In this document: positions 1-12,000 of the stretch, in pieces | Layout: each line of letters starts with the position of its first letter | Position numbering within the stretch: the stretch's first letter is position 1 | Assembly: GCA_024811115.1 (NCBI GenBank) | Contig: JAKOGH010000637.1 | Location: forward strand, 1-64,000 | DNA length: 64,000 bases | Source of the DNA: Terana coerulea | Lineage: Eukaryota; Basidiomycota; Agaricomycetes; Polyporales; Phanerochaetaceae | Reading direction: 5' to 3' | The notes under the pieces: generated by a model | What the model was told of the DNA's origin: nothing | The model's input: only the letters and a program-made list of their open reading frames with translations | Database searches by the model: none | Program-made: the position numbers and the translations under genes

Positions 1-1885
1 GTGCTGATAGAGGTATCCGTAGTTGGGGAGCAGCACTGGCCAGATAAGCCCACCAAGGTTAGCTACTGAGGGCGCGGTCAGTCTAGCAAGCAGCCCAACA
101 GTGTTCCTGCCACACGTCCTGCTAGCCCTTCTACATCCAAACAGCTCAAACCTGTTCCAGATATCACTGAGCTCCACTGGAGACACTGGAGGTGAAAGCC
201 CAGTGTCAGATAACGTACTAGCACGCATCGTGTTTTAAGGGGGAGTAAATTTCTACAATTATTTGCTTGCCCAAGCAGTCAATCCTGACGCTAACAAAGT
301 CTTCAGTCCGAGACTGGACTTTACGTGACATAAACTCTGCCTGCAAAACAGCAGGTAGAGAATATGCTGTGCTGCATGCAAAGACGAGCTTGATGCATTA
401 AGCAAAAGAGGCGTGTTCGAACTTGCCCCGTGGCCGAAAGGCAAACATGTCATTAAACCGATGGGTTTTTGATGAGAAGTCAGATGGTCGAAAGAAAGCG
501 CAACTTGTAGCTTGCGGCTTCTCCCAGATTGAGGGAATCGACTATGACAAAATCTTCTCTCCAGTCGTACGGCTCGAAACCGTTAAATTGTGACTTGCCC
601 TTGTGGCACTCGAAGGCTTCTTCCTCACCAGCCTCAATGTGCAACGCATATCCATGCATTTGTGGACTGTTAGATGAAGAGATCTACATGGAACAACCTG
701 ATGGCTTTCCTGCTCAAGAGAAAAAGCACATGGTGCTTCGTCTCCGTCAGCGCCCTTACAGGCTTAAGCAGGCAGGACTGTCCTGGTGAAAAGCCCTTAG
801 CAAGTCTATGGCTGAGCTCGGCTTCAAAAGACTGAAGTCCGATGCTGGCGATACGTCAAAGGCACAGGCAACGACATGGTCATCGCCGTAGTCTATGTTG
901 ACGATGCTATATTTGCCGGACGCTAGCAAGGCACAAGTACTCCAAGAAAAGGAGTCCTTCATGCAACAGTGGGAGTGTCGCGATATGGGCGACGTAAAGG
1001 AGTTTCTGCGATGCGCATACAACGAGTTGGCGACAAAATCGTAACTGATCAATGCGCCTACCTTGACAAGGTACTCGAACGCTGCGGCCAGATCAATGCC
1101 AAATGGCAAAGACTCCACTTCAGGAGGGCTATATTCCTCAACCAAATGAAGGAGAGCTTAACAAAGCTCGCCAGAGCCGTTTCCAAATTATGATAGGCTC
1201 ACTCCTTTATATCATGCTTGGTACATGATCAGATATTGCGACGCTGTCACAAAGCTTGCACAGTTCAGTGCGAACCCGTCTGAAGACCACCTGAACAGAG
1301 CGCTGTATATTTGCCGCTACCTGTCGGTACTGTAACTACACCCTCGAGTATGACGGCTCTTCCGAGTTAGGCTTGATGGCGTACACCGATGTGGATTGGG
1401 CAGCTGCTTCCAACTGCCACTCTCAGACTGGCTTCTTGTTAATGCTTTGCAGGAGGAGCCTTTAACTGGAGCTCTTTCGCACAGAAGTCTGTAGCAACGT
1501 CGACCAAAGATGCCAAATACATGGCACTTAGCGACTGCTCCCGAGAAGTCATGTGGATTCAAACATCCTCTCTGAACTCAGTTACAACTTCGGAAAGTAC
1601 ATATCTGCAGTGATAACCAGGGCGCTCTATTTGTTTCAGAAAATCCCGTTACTGAAAAGCACACTAAGCACATCGACATCCGCTACTACTACATTCGCGA
1701 TGTCGTTGAAGCTGGCCACGTCAAGTACTCTTCATACCTGGCGTTGACAATTCCTGCAGATATCTTTACCAAGAATCTGGGCAGGGTTAAGATCGAAGTT
1801 CTGACCAATGCTCGGACTTCGCATTGCTGCTAACTAGCGCTGACTAAACCAGCGCAGGCAATACGCCGTGCTAGGTTAGGAGGAG
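1..1885 (+). pseudogene. Ty1/copia retrotransposon pol remnant (RT and RNase H)
   Basis: This is the 3' half of a decayed Ty1/copia polyprotein. No frame stays open, but family signatures appear in order when frames are followed piecewise. From about 455 to 595 there is a reverse transcriptase start with LVACGFSQIEGIDYDKIFSP, the classic copia RT entry motif. At about 665-760 comes EEIYMEQPDGF, at about 889-916 the RT active-site region YVDDAIF, and at about 1370-1790 the RNase H part, including YTDVDWA, the stretch KYMALSDCSREVMWI, and KHIDIRYYYIRD. It ends just before a purine tract and an LTR. Many stops and frameshifts show that it is dead. The gag, protease and integrase core and the 5' LTR lie outside the window or are lost. 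Family assignment is from motif recognition; inactivity is seen directly. Confidence 0.85.
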
Positions 1886-2104
1886 TGTTAAGTCAGATAG
1901 ACGCTGTAAGTGCTCTGCTCACATCTTCTCTATTGTTCTACTAGGTTCTACCATGACGACCCCTATTGTTCATTTGTCCTGTACTATTTGTGTCTGTTTG
2001 TAGTACAGCCACACTGTATTGTATATAAGGCAGCTCTCTGCGCCATACTCTAATAAGACTCTTACAACTCTCAACCCACTTACGTGTATTCAAACCAGCC
2101 TACA
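1886..2104 (+). repeat. 3' LTR of the copia remnant
   Basis: The sequence begins TGTTAAGTC immediately after a polypurine tract (AGGAGGAG, about 1878-1885), as expected for plus-strand priming, and can be ended at a CA near 2103-2104, giving a TG...CA LTR of about 219 bases. It holds a TATATAA-like box (about 2020) and a plausible transcription start. The left end is well supported. The right end is inferred because the 5' LTR is not in the window for comparison. Confidence 0.6.
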
Positions 2105-2920
2105 GGTGAGTAACCATCCTAGCTTTCTCTATGCCTCGGTAGGAGTGTACGCTGTGTGTGCTGCACTTCTACAGCTTGAAGGTGGAAAAAGCTCGGAAAA
2201 GCTCGGAAAGCTAGCAGCCCAAGCTAAATTGTTAACCATCCTCGCGCTGAGATGCATGTAAGTGAGCGTACTATAGATGGCCCCTTTGATAACACTTTCG
2301 ACTTTCTGCAGCACTGTGCCTCATTTCGTCTCCCTTTCTCCATGATTTTGCATATCCATTTGCAACAGGGTCTTGTTTACATGTCTGTATTTTTTTGGTA
2401 TTTCTTCTTTAACTATAGACTTCATCGGAAGGAAGTTCCAAAAAGACAACTCTGAGTGGACCCAGTAATGATAACTCGGAGAAACTACGCCATTACAAAA
2501 TCCCCATATTCGTAATGAAATCCGCTCACCTCATTGGCTAATCAACGGTTTTAGCACTCACAAACCGGTCCTCGAAGTGATAATTGAGCAGTCCTTCACG
2601 CACAAGCAGCATCGGCATGCTGAAAAGATGTGCAAACTATAGCTATACATATGCTGAGTACTGCCTAAAATTTTGACAATGTTTCCTGGAGGGATTTAGC
2701 AAGGTGAGCCCATCAGCACTCTGATTCAGACTGTAAACGACCTTCAGCACCTTCTGTAATTCCTACACCTTCCTCCTTCGCTTTCAAGCTTTTTGAGTAG
2801 ACAGTAATGCTTCTATAGCTACTGTGTACCTTGGAAAATAATCCTGGGGTCAACGCTTGAGTCTGCTAGCTGCTAGACCCGAATTATCACATCTGTCCCG
2901 TTTATCAAAAAGGGGCCACC
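2105..2920. other. Non-coding stretch, nothing recognised
   Basis: This AT-rich sequence has only short open frames with no family resemblance. There is a TCGGAAAAGCTCGGAAAGC micro-duplication near 2190. I found no RNA gene or complete element here. Confidence 0.4.
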
Positions 2921-3312
2921 CATAGTAGGTGAATGTAGAATAGCCTAGGTCATTGATGAGTTCGTTGCAGTACAATTGAAGGCGCTGGGCGCTTTGCTTC
3001 AGGTTCACGCAGGCGCATAGCCTGGGATAGATTTGGATATATTTAGACCAGCTGTCTATGTTACGCTAGGTTTACTATAGGTTTTAGCAGGACCAGTTCT
3101 CACTGGGCCTGAGGCCTGAGGCCCAGTGAGAAGTCCATCCATGGAACCTATGGCGAAGCTAGCGTAATCTGTGACAGTCGATCCCAAATATATCCAAACC
3201 TATCCTAGGCTATATGCCCGCGTAAGTACGTAAGCGAAGCACCGGCACTTGCAACTGCACGGTGACAACTTCATCAACCACCTAGGCAGACCTATGCTCA
3301 TCTACATGCAAG
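2921..3312. mobile_element. Palindromic MITE / fold-back element
   Basis: The whole stretch is one long imperfect inverted repeat with almost no loop. The centre (about 3095-3133) reads TTCTCACTGGGCC...GGCCCAGTGAGAA. Moving outwards, TACGCTAG pairs with CTAGCGTA, TTTGGATATATTT (about 3030) pairs with AAATATATCCAAA (about 3190), GCATAGCCT with AGGCTATATGC, and CCTAGG(T) occurs near both ends. Arms are about 190 bases. There is no coding content. This is the architecture of a non-autonomous DNA transposon that could form a long hairpin. I could not fix the end bases or a target duplication. Confidence 0.7.
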
Positions 3313-3315
3313 CTA

Positions 3316-4588
3316 GTGTGGATTGTGGCTGCGTTCAGCGATCGACGCATCTTTCCCAGAGTTGTGTTCTGCAGGCCATGTCAATGCGTTGACTACAGCG
3401 TGCCAGTCCCACTATCCTCCCGCCACCCTCCCCTGCTTCCGCCTCCGCGACCCAAATGCCGCGATCCCGAGCTTCTACCCTCCAACATGGAAATGCTGCT
3501 CACTCTATCAATCCAGCCTCCTGTAAGAACAAATCGAGTGTTAATTCCCTTGTCTAGGCATGCGAAGACGGATGAAGATCGACTCTCGCCGCACCTTCTG
3601 CCAAGCTGGCACCAGATGCACAAGGCTCCCGAGGAAGCTCAAGGCCACTTTGACAAGCTCAAGGCTGTCGCGACCGCAACGGCCAAGGCTAATTGCAATA
3701 CCTCCAGAACATCTACGCCTCTTCCAGACCATACCAAAGATGCCACCGGCAATCATGACTCAATACCATTATCTAGTGCTGTAGAGGGAAATGATGAAGT
3801 ATGTCCTCTGGAAATCTAGCCTATGCACTAACATAAGAGTATGCTAGGTATCTACAATGCAGCATCTACCCGCGATAGACAGCTGCAAGCACAACAGGAA
3901 GGAGTCGCAGTCCAGAGATCTGAAAGAACGACAGCCGAAAGAAACAAAAACACACTGATGACTTGGCTGGTCGTGCAGCTCGCTGCAGGAAGTATCAAGA
4001 CACAAGGTGCACTACCGCCTCATCATTTTAATTGCTGGGAAATACTAACACAATGCGCTGTAGCTAACCCTGGAATTAATACCGGACAAATGGGCCGCCA
4101 CTCTCTCGCGACTTCACTGTGACACGGAGTCTCAAGCTACCGCGGCCACTGCACTAGCCGTGATCCGCTCTCGCAGCGGCGCACTGTAAGGCCTCGTGAC
4201 TGGTCTGTCTTATAGCTAACAAGTTACCGCACATAGCGATGGTATCTTCACCAACTCGCTGGCACAGACTCTCATCCTATAAGTGCTTCCAGTAGCCAGC
4301 TCTGGAGAGCACTCCTCCCACGAGCACAATGCAAACAACCACTCAACGCCCTACTACGACCCAGCATCTCCAGCAAACAGCCCTGTCAACACACCTATCA
4401 CAAATGGAACTAGCAATCTGCGGCTATATTGGCAACATCTGCTGCAATCAGTCGTTACCAGCAATAACGAAGCTCTCAACCAATGTCGACCGTCACGCAA
4501 GACAACGGTACTCCCCAGATACAGGTACGTTGTCATGCTTATTGTCTATGCTGAGTGGCAACTTACACGAGCGCCGAGGTCAACTTAA
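3316..4588 (+). pseudogene. Possible decayed multi-exon gene, function unknown
   Basis: A 167-codon frame opens here and is followed by sequences that look like genuine fungal introns. One starts GTATGTCC at about 3800 and ends CTAACAT...CTAG at about 3848. Another starts GTGCACTA at about 4010 and ends ATACTAACAC...GTAG at about 4063. Between them are Ala/Gln/Lys-rich and then Ser/Pro/Thr-rich stretches (for example SPANSPVNTPITNGTSNL at about 4365-4420). I could not join the exons into one uninterrupted frame: after the second intron one frame stops at once while another stays open. It may be a pseudogene or an unusually spliced gene. No domain was recognised. Confidence 0.3.
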
Positions 4589-5109
4589 AACCCCTAAGTG
4601 CTCTTTCGACTCTCATTTGTATGCTATATATAGTGCAAAATACACTCATTTGGCATGGCTTTGAAGTCCACGGGATGTAATTTCAATAACTCAAAATTCG
4701 GGCTGTGATTGGATTTGGCCGTTTACGGGCGCTTATTGAATATTTAAATCATTTCAAATTCATTTATATATTGTAGTCAAGTATAAATGCATAGCACATG
4801 CCTACTGTCACCGCTTGCAGAGCGAAGCGATTTGGAAAGGTATAAACTGATTTGATTGAGGACATATATCCCCTTCATGAGCCCAGATGAGTTCCAAGCA
4901 GTACACCTGGTACTACAAAACCGCTGACCGGCCAAGAATTTGGCCGTTTTTCTAGGGTTAGGGTTACATTTTCCAATTTTTCCCCACGCCGAGATTTATC
5001 ACGGAATGTTGTACTTTCACGCCAAAATTCAAGTTTACGAACTCATACAAAAATTGTGCCGGCCGATACGAAGTCACTGGCCACCATATGTCTGCACCTG
5101 CCCTGCTCA

Positions 5110-5640
5110 TTGTATCGATGCCCTTTACTCAGTCGTGCGCACAGCGGCGAGCTCGTGCAGAAGACTAGGAAGCCCTCGAATACGGAGCCAACAGCAAGAT
5201 CACACTGAAGTATATTCTTGTCTCACATTACATAGCATATCACTCATTTATATATGCTGCTATAGGGCATTAACAGGGAAAGAATGGCTGAAAACGAACC
5301 CAGGCGGCCTCAAAACGCAGTTTAATGCTTACCTGAGCAAACTGCCGAGCGATGCCAAGAAGGGATGTGTGCCTGCATCAAATAATCTATCCTACACTAA
5401 TGCTCTGTCATAGAGATACACAGATGAATCAAAGCAGCTCGTGAATGAGAAGAAGCAGAAGGTACGCTGGGATTACCATTTGCGCGGGAGGTTTTTGTGG
5501 TACTAACCGCTCTGTCTCGCAGAGCAAGAGAGGCTGAGGACACGGCATGGGAGAACTACCTCTCGGTATGTGTGCATATGCTTCTGCTCACGGCATCCTC
5601 ACACCCGTGGCTCACGTACACCATGTAGGAACTGCGGTGG
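5110..5640 (+). pseudogene. Exon fragments of an unknown fungal gene
   Basis: Three intron-like sequences follow one another. One begins GTATATTC (about 5211) and ends CTATAG (about 5266). One ends CACTAATGCTCTGTCATAG (about 5412). One begins GTACGCTG (about 5462) and ends ACTAACCGCTCTGTCTCGCAG (about 5521). The exons between encode a hydrophilic, helix-prone segment containing EWLKTNPGGLKTQFNAYLSK and then a Lys/Gln-rich stretch. The frame breaks after the third intron. It may be the 3' part of the fragment upstream. No family is recognised. Confidence 0.3.
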
Positions 5641-5955
5641 CGCGAACAGTCAAGCTGGCCGCGAAGGTGGCGTGAAGGTTCGGTATGGTACACAAAATGC
5701 GTGCTTATACGCTTCACAGTCTACGCCCTGGCATAGGTCATGGCAGAGGAGCTGTAGCTTTGGAAGGGAGTCATCTGCGCATGCATAGATACCACTAGAT
5801 TACATCAGATGTATGTGCGTCCACAATCTATACAAGCCTAGATCACCATATGTTCTAGCATATGCATAATACCGAAGCGCCTCCAGTCAAAGGAGCAGGT
5901 ATATAGGTGACCATAGATTTCACACGATTACGGTAGACTGCTGTACAGTTCCGGC

Positions 5956-6621
5956 TAGTGTTGCCAAAGTTCAGTTCAGTTCGTGGTTTAGAACCCGAAC
6001 TGACGTAACCAAACTATGTAGTTTAGTTCAGTTCAGTTCTGTTCGGCCTCTAGGTAACTTGGTTCAGCTCTTAGTCTCGGAGTATGGCTGTCACACACCA
6101 AACCAAGTTCGAACCGGTTCGAACCATGAACCATGTACATGTTATGTAGTGTATTTGTACTGGGATCCATGAGAAAAGTACATGAACTTACTTACTGTAG
6201 CATGTCTAAACTATTTTTTCATTATTGTGCTTGTAAACTGAGCACCAAATGTTGCTCTGCTTATGTTTTGGTATATACATGATGCCATCAATAGCTGCCA
6301 AAAATGGCAACCTGGCAGCCTCTATCAGACACCGAGCTTCAAATGTCATAATATAAGGCTTTTGCACTATACAAACCCTTTTAGATGTCAATATATAACT
6401 CTATTATGATCTACCATTGCAATTATACTGATTTGACAGAGTAAAGCAGATATATACATGGTTCAATGGTTTGAACCAGTTCAAACCCCGAACTGAACCA
6501 ACCAAACCAGTTCATGCTGTCAGTTCAGTTCAGTTCTGGTTCAGCTACTAAATACTTGGTTCTAGTTCTGGTCTGACAAAAATGGGCCTGAACCGAACTG
6601 AACTGAACTTTGGCAACACTA
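5956..6621. mobile_element. hAT-type MITE with perfect 8-bp target duplication
   Basis: This 666-base element has inverted ends TAGTGTTGCCAAAGTTCAGT at the left and its complement at the right, flanked by the same 8 bases GTTCCGGC (5948-5955 and 6622-6629). TAGTG-type termini with 8-bp target duplications define the hAT superfamily. Sub-terminal regions are crowded with GTTCAGTTCAGTTC and GGTTCGAACC-like words in both orientations. There is no transposase frame, so the element is non-autonomous. The exact duplication implies fairly recent insertion compared with its neighbours. Confidence 0.92.
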
Positions 6622-6629
6622 GTTCCGGC

Positions 6630-9025
6630 AGAATTGCGCGGTGTTAAATGATGGGTCAACCTACGGTAACCTACCCGGAGACGGAAGCTTTACCTATAGG
6701 AACCTAGGACTCAAGACAGCGCTAGATTTCTGGTAGATTCCCCCAGATAACATTTTCACTGGGCCTGAGGAGCGCTGCCTTCGGTCCGGGCGTTGCAAGA
6801 TGCGACTCAGTTCTTACCAGCCTTGCACCAGCCACCTATTCTTCAATTTGCCCCTGAACTCTCCCATCTCCTGCTCTATGCACATTAACTCGTAGCCTGA
6901 CACCTCGCTATGCTGAACAAATATTGAGTGCCACAAACTGCTAAGCCAACTTCCCGAACCACATCTCTGAGTTGTTGTAGCTAAAGCAGTCATGCTAAGC
7001 CGTCCAAGCATTCCCTTGGTGTGGGAGCAAGGCCGCTCTCAATTGCAAGCTGTTTCTAAGCGGTCAGTTCTCTTGCGACTAATGAGTGAGTTTGTCTCAT
7101 ATTTATCAATGGGATGTTAATTGCTGCTTAGTCTTAAACTCATATGACCATCGTGGCTATCTGTCTAGACTGCGGACACGCTACATGCTTATCCTGCTGC
7201 GGTCACAGCTAGACTACATTGTTGCAATAAAGTCTTAGACTCAGCAAGATGACGCCGGTATACGTCGCGGCTGCAAGATTAGCTGATGTGTCCGTATCCA
7301 GAACTATGCCTTAATATGTCGCCAGGGCGCAGTGTTGAGTAGTGCGAGGCTAGATCAAAGAGACAGGGAGAGCAATTTGTAGGGAATATGGGCAAAGATA
7401 GGGATATGTGCGGTGGTGTGACTGTACACTCCCGTATTTGACCAGTGCGTACTCGCGACACTACGCATGCTCGTGTATTCTTGCTAATTCCTAATTGCTC
7501 GCTACTCAGTGTAAGGATTTTTGATGATGCATAAGGAAAAGCATCCTACCACTTTACCAAGTAAATCACAAGATAATATATCTCATCGTCGCGAATCATA
7601 AAAGTTCGACCCTGCTGGTGCGGCAATGGAAACGTGCATGGGACATGTGTATTTCTGCCGACAATAAACATGACTGGCCTGGCTGCCGTAGTCCCGTTTT
7701 GGTTTTCCTATGCTCACGTCCCTGATGAAAGCATAGACAATTCAAGTGCGTCTCATATCAATTACTTTTGAACTGAACTTGTTGACACTGCTATTATAGA
7801 TTCCTGTGCATCTATCCACTTTTGAGGCGTTTGAAGGTCCAGCAAACAGGATGCCCATTCATACCACTTCCACCACACTGACTCTGTTCGTCCGACCACA
7901 TCATTTTGCCATATCCCCTCAGTGTCCCACAGCTGCACAGTCTACTCTAGTGCAATAACGGGCTACCTTCCATATCTCACTCGCTTGTGCTCACACCACT
8001 ATAACAGGCCCCTTGCTGGACTTTCTTGACAACATTGTTAGTATACATATACGGGTCCGCTCGGCTACAACTCTCCTGATGGCCTATATAATTTTCAATG
8101 GGCCGTAATCAAGACCATGGCCACGTACTTGATGGCTAGAGCCCACGTTATCACGGGCCCTAAGTGGCGTGGTTTGGTCATTATAAGCAGGAGGTGTTCA
8201 GATAAGCTGATTGGGTCGTACGCTCGAGGATGAGTGCTGAGCTTTGGAGCGCACTCGAGGCAGAAGACAAAGTGGAACTCACTTGACGGTGGCATGCAAG
8301 ATGCTACATGTCTGCGTTCATATACCAAGGTACGTGCTGGCTGCTCTGCCACATGTCCGCTTGTGTAGATGACGACAGCGACCTATCGGCTACAGCCGTC
8401 TGCGACAAAGTGCGCTCTATCAAGAATCAAGATTGAGCCGCAGAGTCCCTTTGGTCTGAAGTGCAAGACTGTGCATGTGGTGTATGTTCTGAAGATGCTA
8501 GGCCCTAAACATTGTGCAGGTAGCGTGGCTGTCGCCGGCCGAAGCGGCCGAAAGGCATCGTCAAGACTCGAGCTATACAGTAGATTTGCAATGGTACTTG
8601 CAAGAGCGAAACACCGGCCTGATCATAATCAATAGAAACCGTGACCGATGCCCTTCATATGCCGAGCCAGGACAGACGCTGATGCAGAGGCCTTTGTGGC
8701 GTCGGTGCACCGCGTAGCTTTGGAAGTATTCGTACAAGTACTCTGTACATTTCTGATAATGATATTGGCTTCTGGATCTTAGTGAGTGAGTCATCCGTGA
8801 GCTATGATAATGCCCTGAAATAGAAGCAAGGTCTTGAGTATATACAACAATTGGAGTGCCTGCTAGTGTGTAGACGGAAGACAGTAGTACTATGTCATAT
8901 CTCAATTCTGTATACGTCTTTTTGGCCTCCCATGCAATTCCCATCACCTTTATCCATCCACCGGCTTGCCATACTAGCACTTCTCCCAGTTCTTTCCTGT
9001 GAGCTGAAGTGACTGAGGTCGAGTT
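6630..9025. other. Long gene-poor stretch
   Basis: No coding region was recognised. Around 6700-6785 the words CTATAGGAACCTAGG and TTTTCACTGGGCCTGAGG recall one arm of the palindromic element at 2921-3312 and may be a truncated relative. The rest has only short frames without family resemblance. Confidence 0.4.
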
Positions 9026-9029
9026 CAAT

Positions 9030-12000
9030 AGGCGCTGCTGCCGAATACTCGCTTCAGGCCTGGTCGGATCAGATGAGTGCGATACTCTGGCCGTAGAACA
9101 GTTGTTCACCATCTGGGCTAAGCACCCACCCATTCCACTCATCATACTCGTCAGCCTCCATCACATTTTCCGCAGCCAGCAGTGGAGATTGGATAGAATC
9201 TATAATCAGGAGGGCGTGGTCCACGTTGCGAGAGAAGAGGTAAGCAGAGTTTGTTGAAATGTCGAGCCCTTGCCAAAGAGTATGATTAGTGCAAGTCAAG
9301 AGCGAGTGTTTGCTCAAGATCTTTACTCACTAGGTGAGTGGTGTAAAGATGACACATCCTACAGCTAAACGACGCTGGGATATGTAGTGACAACTGCCAG
9401 ATACTTGCCATCTGGTGAAAAAACTACAGATTTTGCGGAGCCTCCTGCATATAGCCTTAGAATCTCTATGGCAGATTTGTGGTTCCAAATGCGAATTGTC
9501 TTGTTGCCAGACCCAAAACAATCTAATTTCCGTCTGGGCCGAAGGAAATCGCACGTATGTTGTGTTTGTGCCCAACAAGTGGCCTCCCCACAGCCATGCC
9601 TGTTTCTGCGTCCCAAATATGCATAGTTCCGTCTTTGAGAACCTAAGCATGCCAACTTCTGGTCCAGAGAGATTACCACTGAGTACACTTTGTTTGAGCC
9701 CATGCAGGTCTTTTTCTGTCCAAAGGGTTTCGCGGTTGAGGTGCATATGGCTTTAGTCATCTCTTTTTAGTGCCAAGTATAGCGAGTGTGCAGTCTCGAC
9801 TCTCGAGAGAATGTGGAACAATAGATTGGGTCGTTTTCATTGGTATGAATCGGAATGGTGGTGACAGCTCCCGTCTCGGCACACCAAGTTTGAATGGATT
9901 CCGATGACAGTGACCAAACATTTGGGCCGCCACTGGCAAGCGAAAACGCCGCAGTGTGTACCGAGAATTGATGCCGCACAGGGCTTCCAGATACCTTTAA
10001 TACATATTGCGTAGTTTTCCACAAGGATACCACACCATTCTCGGCCCCAGATAGGACAATACCGTCATCAGTAGGCGAATGCTAGGCAACAGATGCAGTC
10101 CCTGGAATTTGTCGCCATCCCCACAATGGCTTCTCCAGTTACGTTGTCCCAGATATGAAGCTCTCCGGCATGCGAACCAGTGGCGAGCTTTTGGCTATCG
10201 GAGAGAAGGCCGCTCTGCAAATTGTTGCGTACTTAGTGGTAAACTGTGCTTCTGCTGGCTCAGCTTGAGCAATAACCCATAACTGAATGGTCTTGTCCAT
10301 GGCGCCAGATATAATCTGGGCTCCATCAGGTGTGAAGGCAACATATTAAATGCTGCATGAGTGGCCAATGAGCAGGGCGGCACTGTTGGGTCATTAGGTC
10401 CCACAGACAGATTGTGTCATTCTGTGAGCCTGTTGCGAGCAGCTCGGAATCTGGAGAAAATGCAATGGCGCTAACCCGATCTGTATGGGCGGATAACAGG
10501 CTGAAGTCGAGATCATAGTGTCGGAAAATGGAAAACACCTCATGAGGCGCTAATCTTAGTTCGTCTCATGGCCTCTCACTAGAGCATCATAATGAGATTA
10601 CGAGGATATCTTGACGCTGGACCAGCCTCACCAGCTCACCTGACTACCCAAAAAGGCTCCGATGAGATAAGCTTGCCTCTCACAATCTCATCAAGAGTTA
10701 TCATGATGATCTCATGAGGCTCTCCTGATGCTCTCCGAGGCTTCTCATGAGTTTAGTTCGTCTCACGAGGCGCCACGGGCGTCCTCCAGTCCCAAGGCCT
10801 CATAAGCGCACATGGCGCCTCATGGAAGTGCTTAACTTTTTCCGACAAGGTCTGTGAGCCCCAAAGACAAACAGTTCCATTGTCAAACCCAGCAGCAAAG
10901 AGGTGACCATTGGGAGAGAAGACAGCACCGCATGCCTTACTGTCATCATTGCTATCTGCCCAAAGGGCACACTTGGCTGTCCCGTTTGTAATTGCATGGA
11001 TCTGCATGGCAGACATGGAACATGATAGAACCACTTGTCCATCCGGTGAAAATGTAACCACATCAACTTATTTGCCCTGATGAGAGTTGAAGCGCAAGAT
11101 TTCTTAAGTGCTTGATACGTCCCACAGTTGAATGATTCTATCGCGACTTCCTGAAGCAATATACTGATTATCTGGTGAAAAGAACACAGACCAGGCCCAG
11201 TCTTTCAGGGATATATGTAACACAAGAGAGCCAGAATGAGCATTCCAAATGCGGACGCTATCGCATGCAGATGCCAGAAGTGCGCCATCAGGGAGTATGT
11301 GATAGCCACAACATCCTCGCTATGTTGCTGCTGTGACCGACAGAGAACCAGCCCGGTGCTGATGTCTCGTATGATGAGCTGATGACCATTAGTTGCAGAA
11401 ACAACTTGACCACCACCGGGAGCAAAGCGCAGCAGCTCCATAAACGGTAGTAGAGCTCAGGAGTTGATATGGTGTTGAGGGCAGCTTCGCATCACAGTGT
11501 AATAGGCAATCTTGTTGAAAGAAGTGATGATAATGACGGCAAAAGAGGTTGGACAAGGAATACAAGGGGTGATGGATAGATAAATGTGACAAGAAGCTTC
11601 TCTAATGAGCTCAGAGCTGTGGTAGAGAAGATCCGCGGCCTCAGCGGCCAATAGCAGGGTAACCTGTTCAAGAGTTCGGCGTAAATATGGATCCTGTCAT
11701 GGGACCCAAGCAATGTTATTCTACGCACTACTGATGATCGTTTATATTAAGAGAAAAGCACCGATGCCACGTAAAACATAGCCTCGCATGCATAATTGGA
11801 GATCCCCTGCAGAAAACTCAGCGCCTCCAGTCAAAACAGCAGCTTTGTTTCCAGCAGGTCTGTCAGCAACTTTGGAAACTGCGTGCCCATATCAAAACCG
11901 TCGGCCGCATTGAGATGTTTTGCCCAAAAGCGACATGAATACGACAGCTCTGGGAAAATGTTGGCCATGATGCGGTCTGAGAGGTCAGGTATGTCGGTGT

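Noticed and set aside
4953..4966. TAGGGTTAGGGTT, telomere-like
   Set aside because: Only two units inside a gene-poor stretch; no array, so not a telomere or interstitial telomeric repeat worth calling.
6108..6128. GGTTCGAACC words resembling tRNA B boxes
   Set aside because: Part of the sub-terminal repeats of the hAT MITE; no A box, anticodon stem or acceptor pairing around them.
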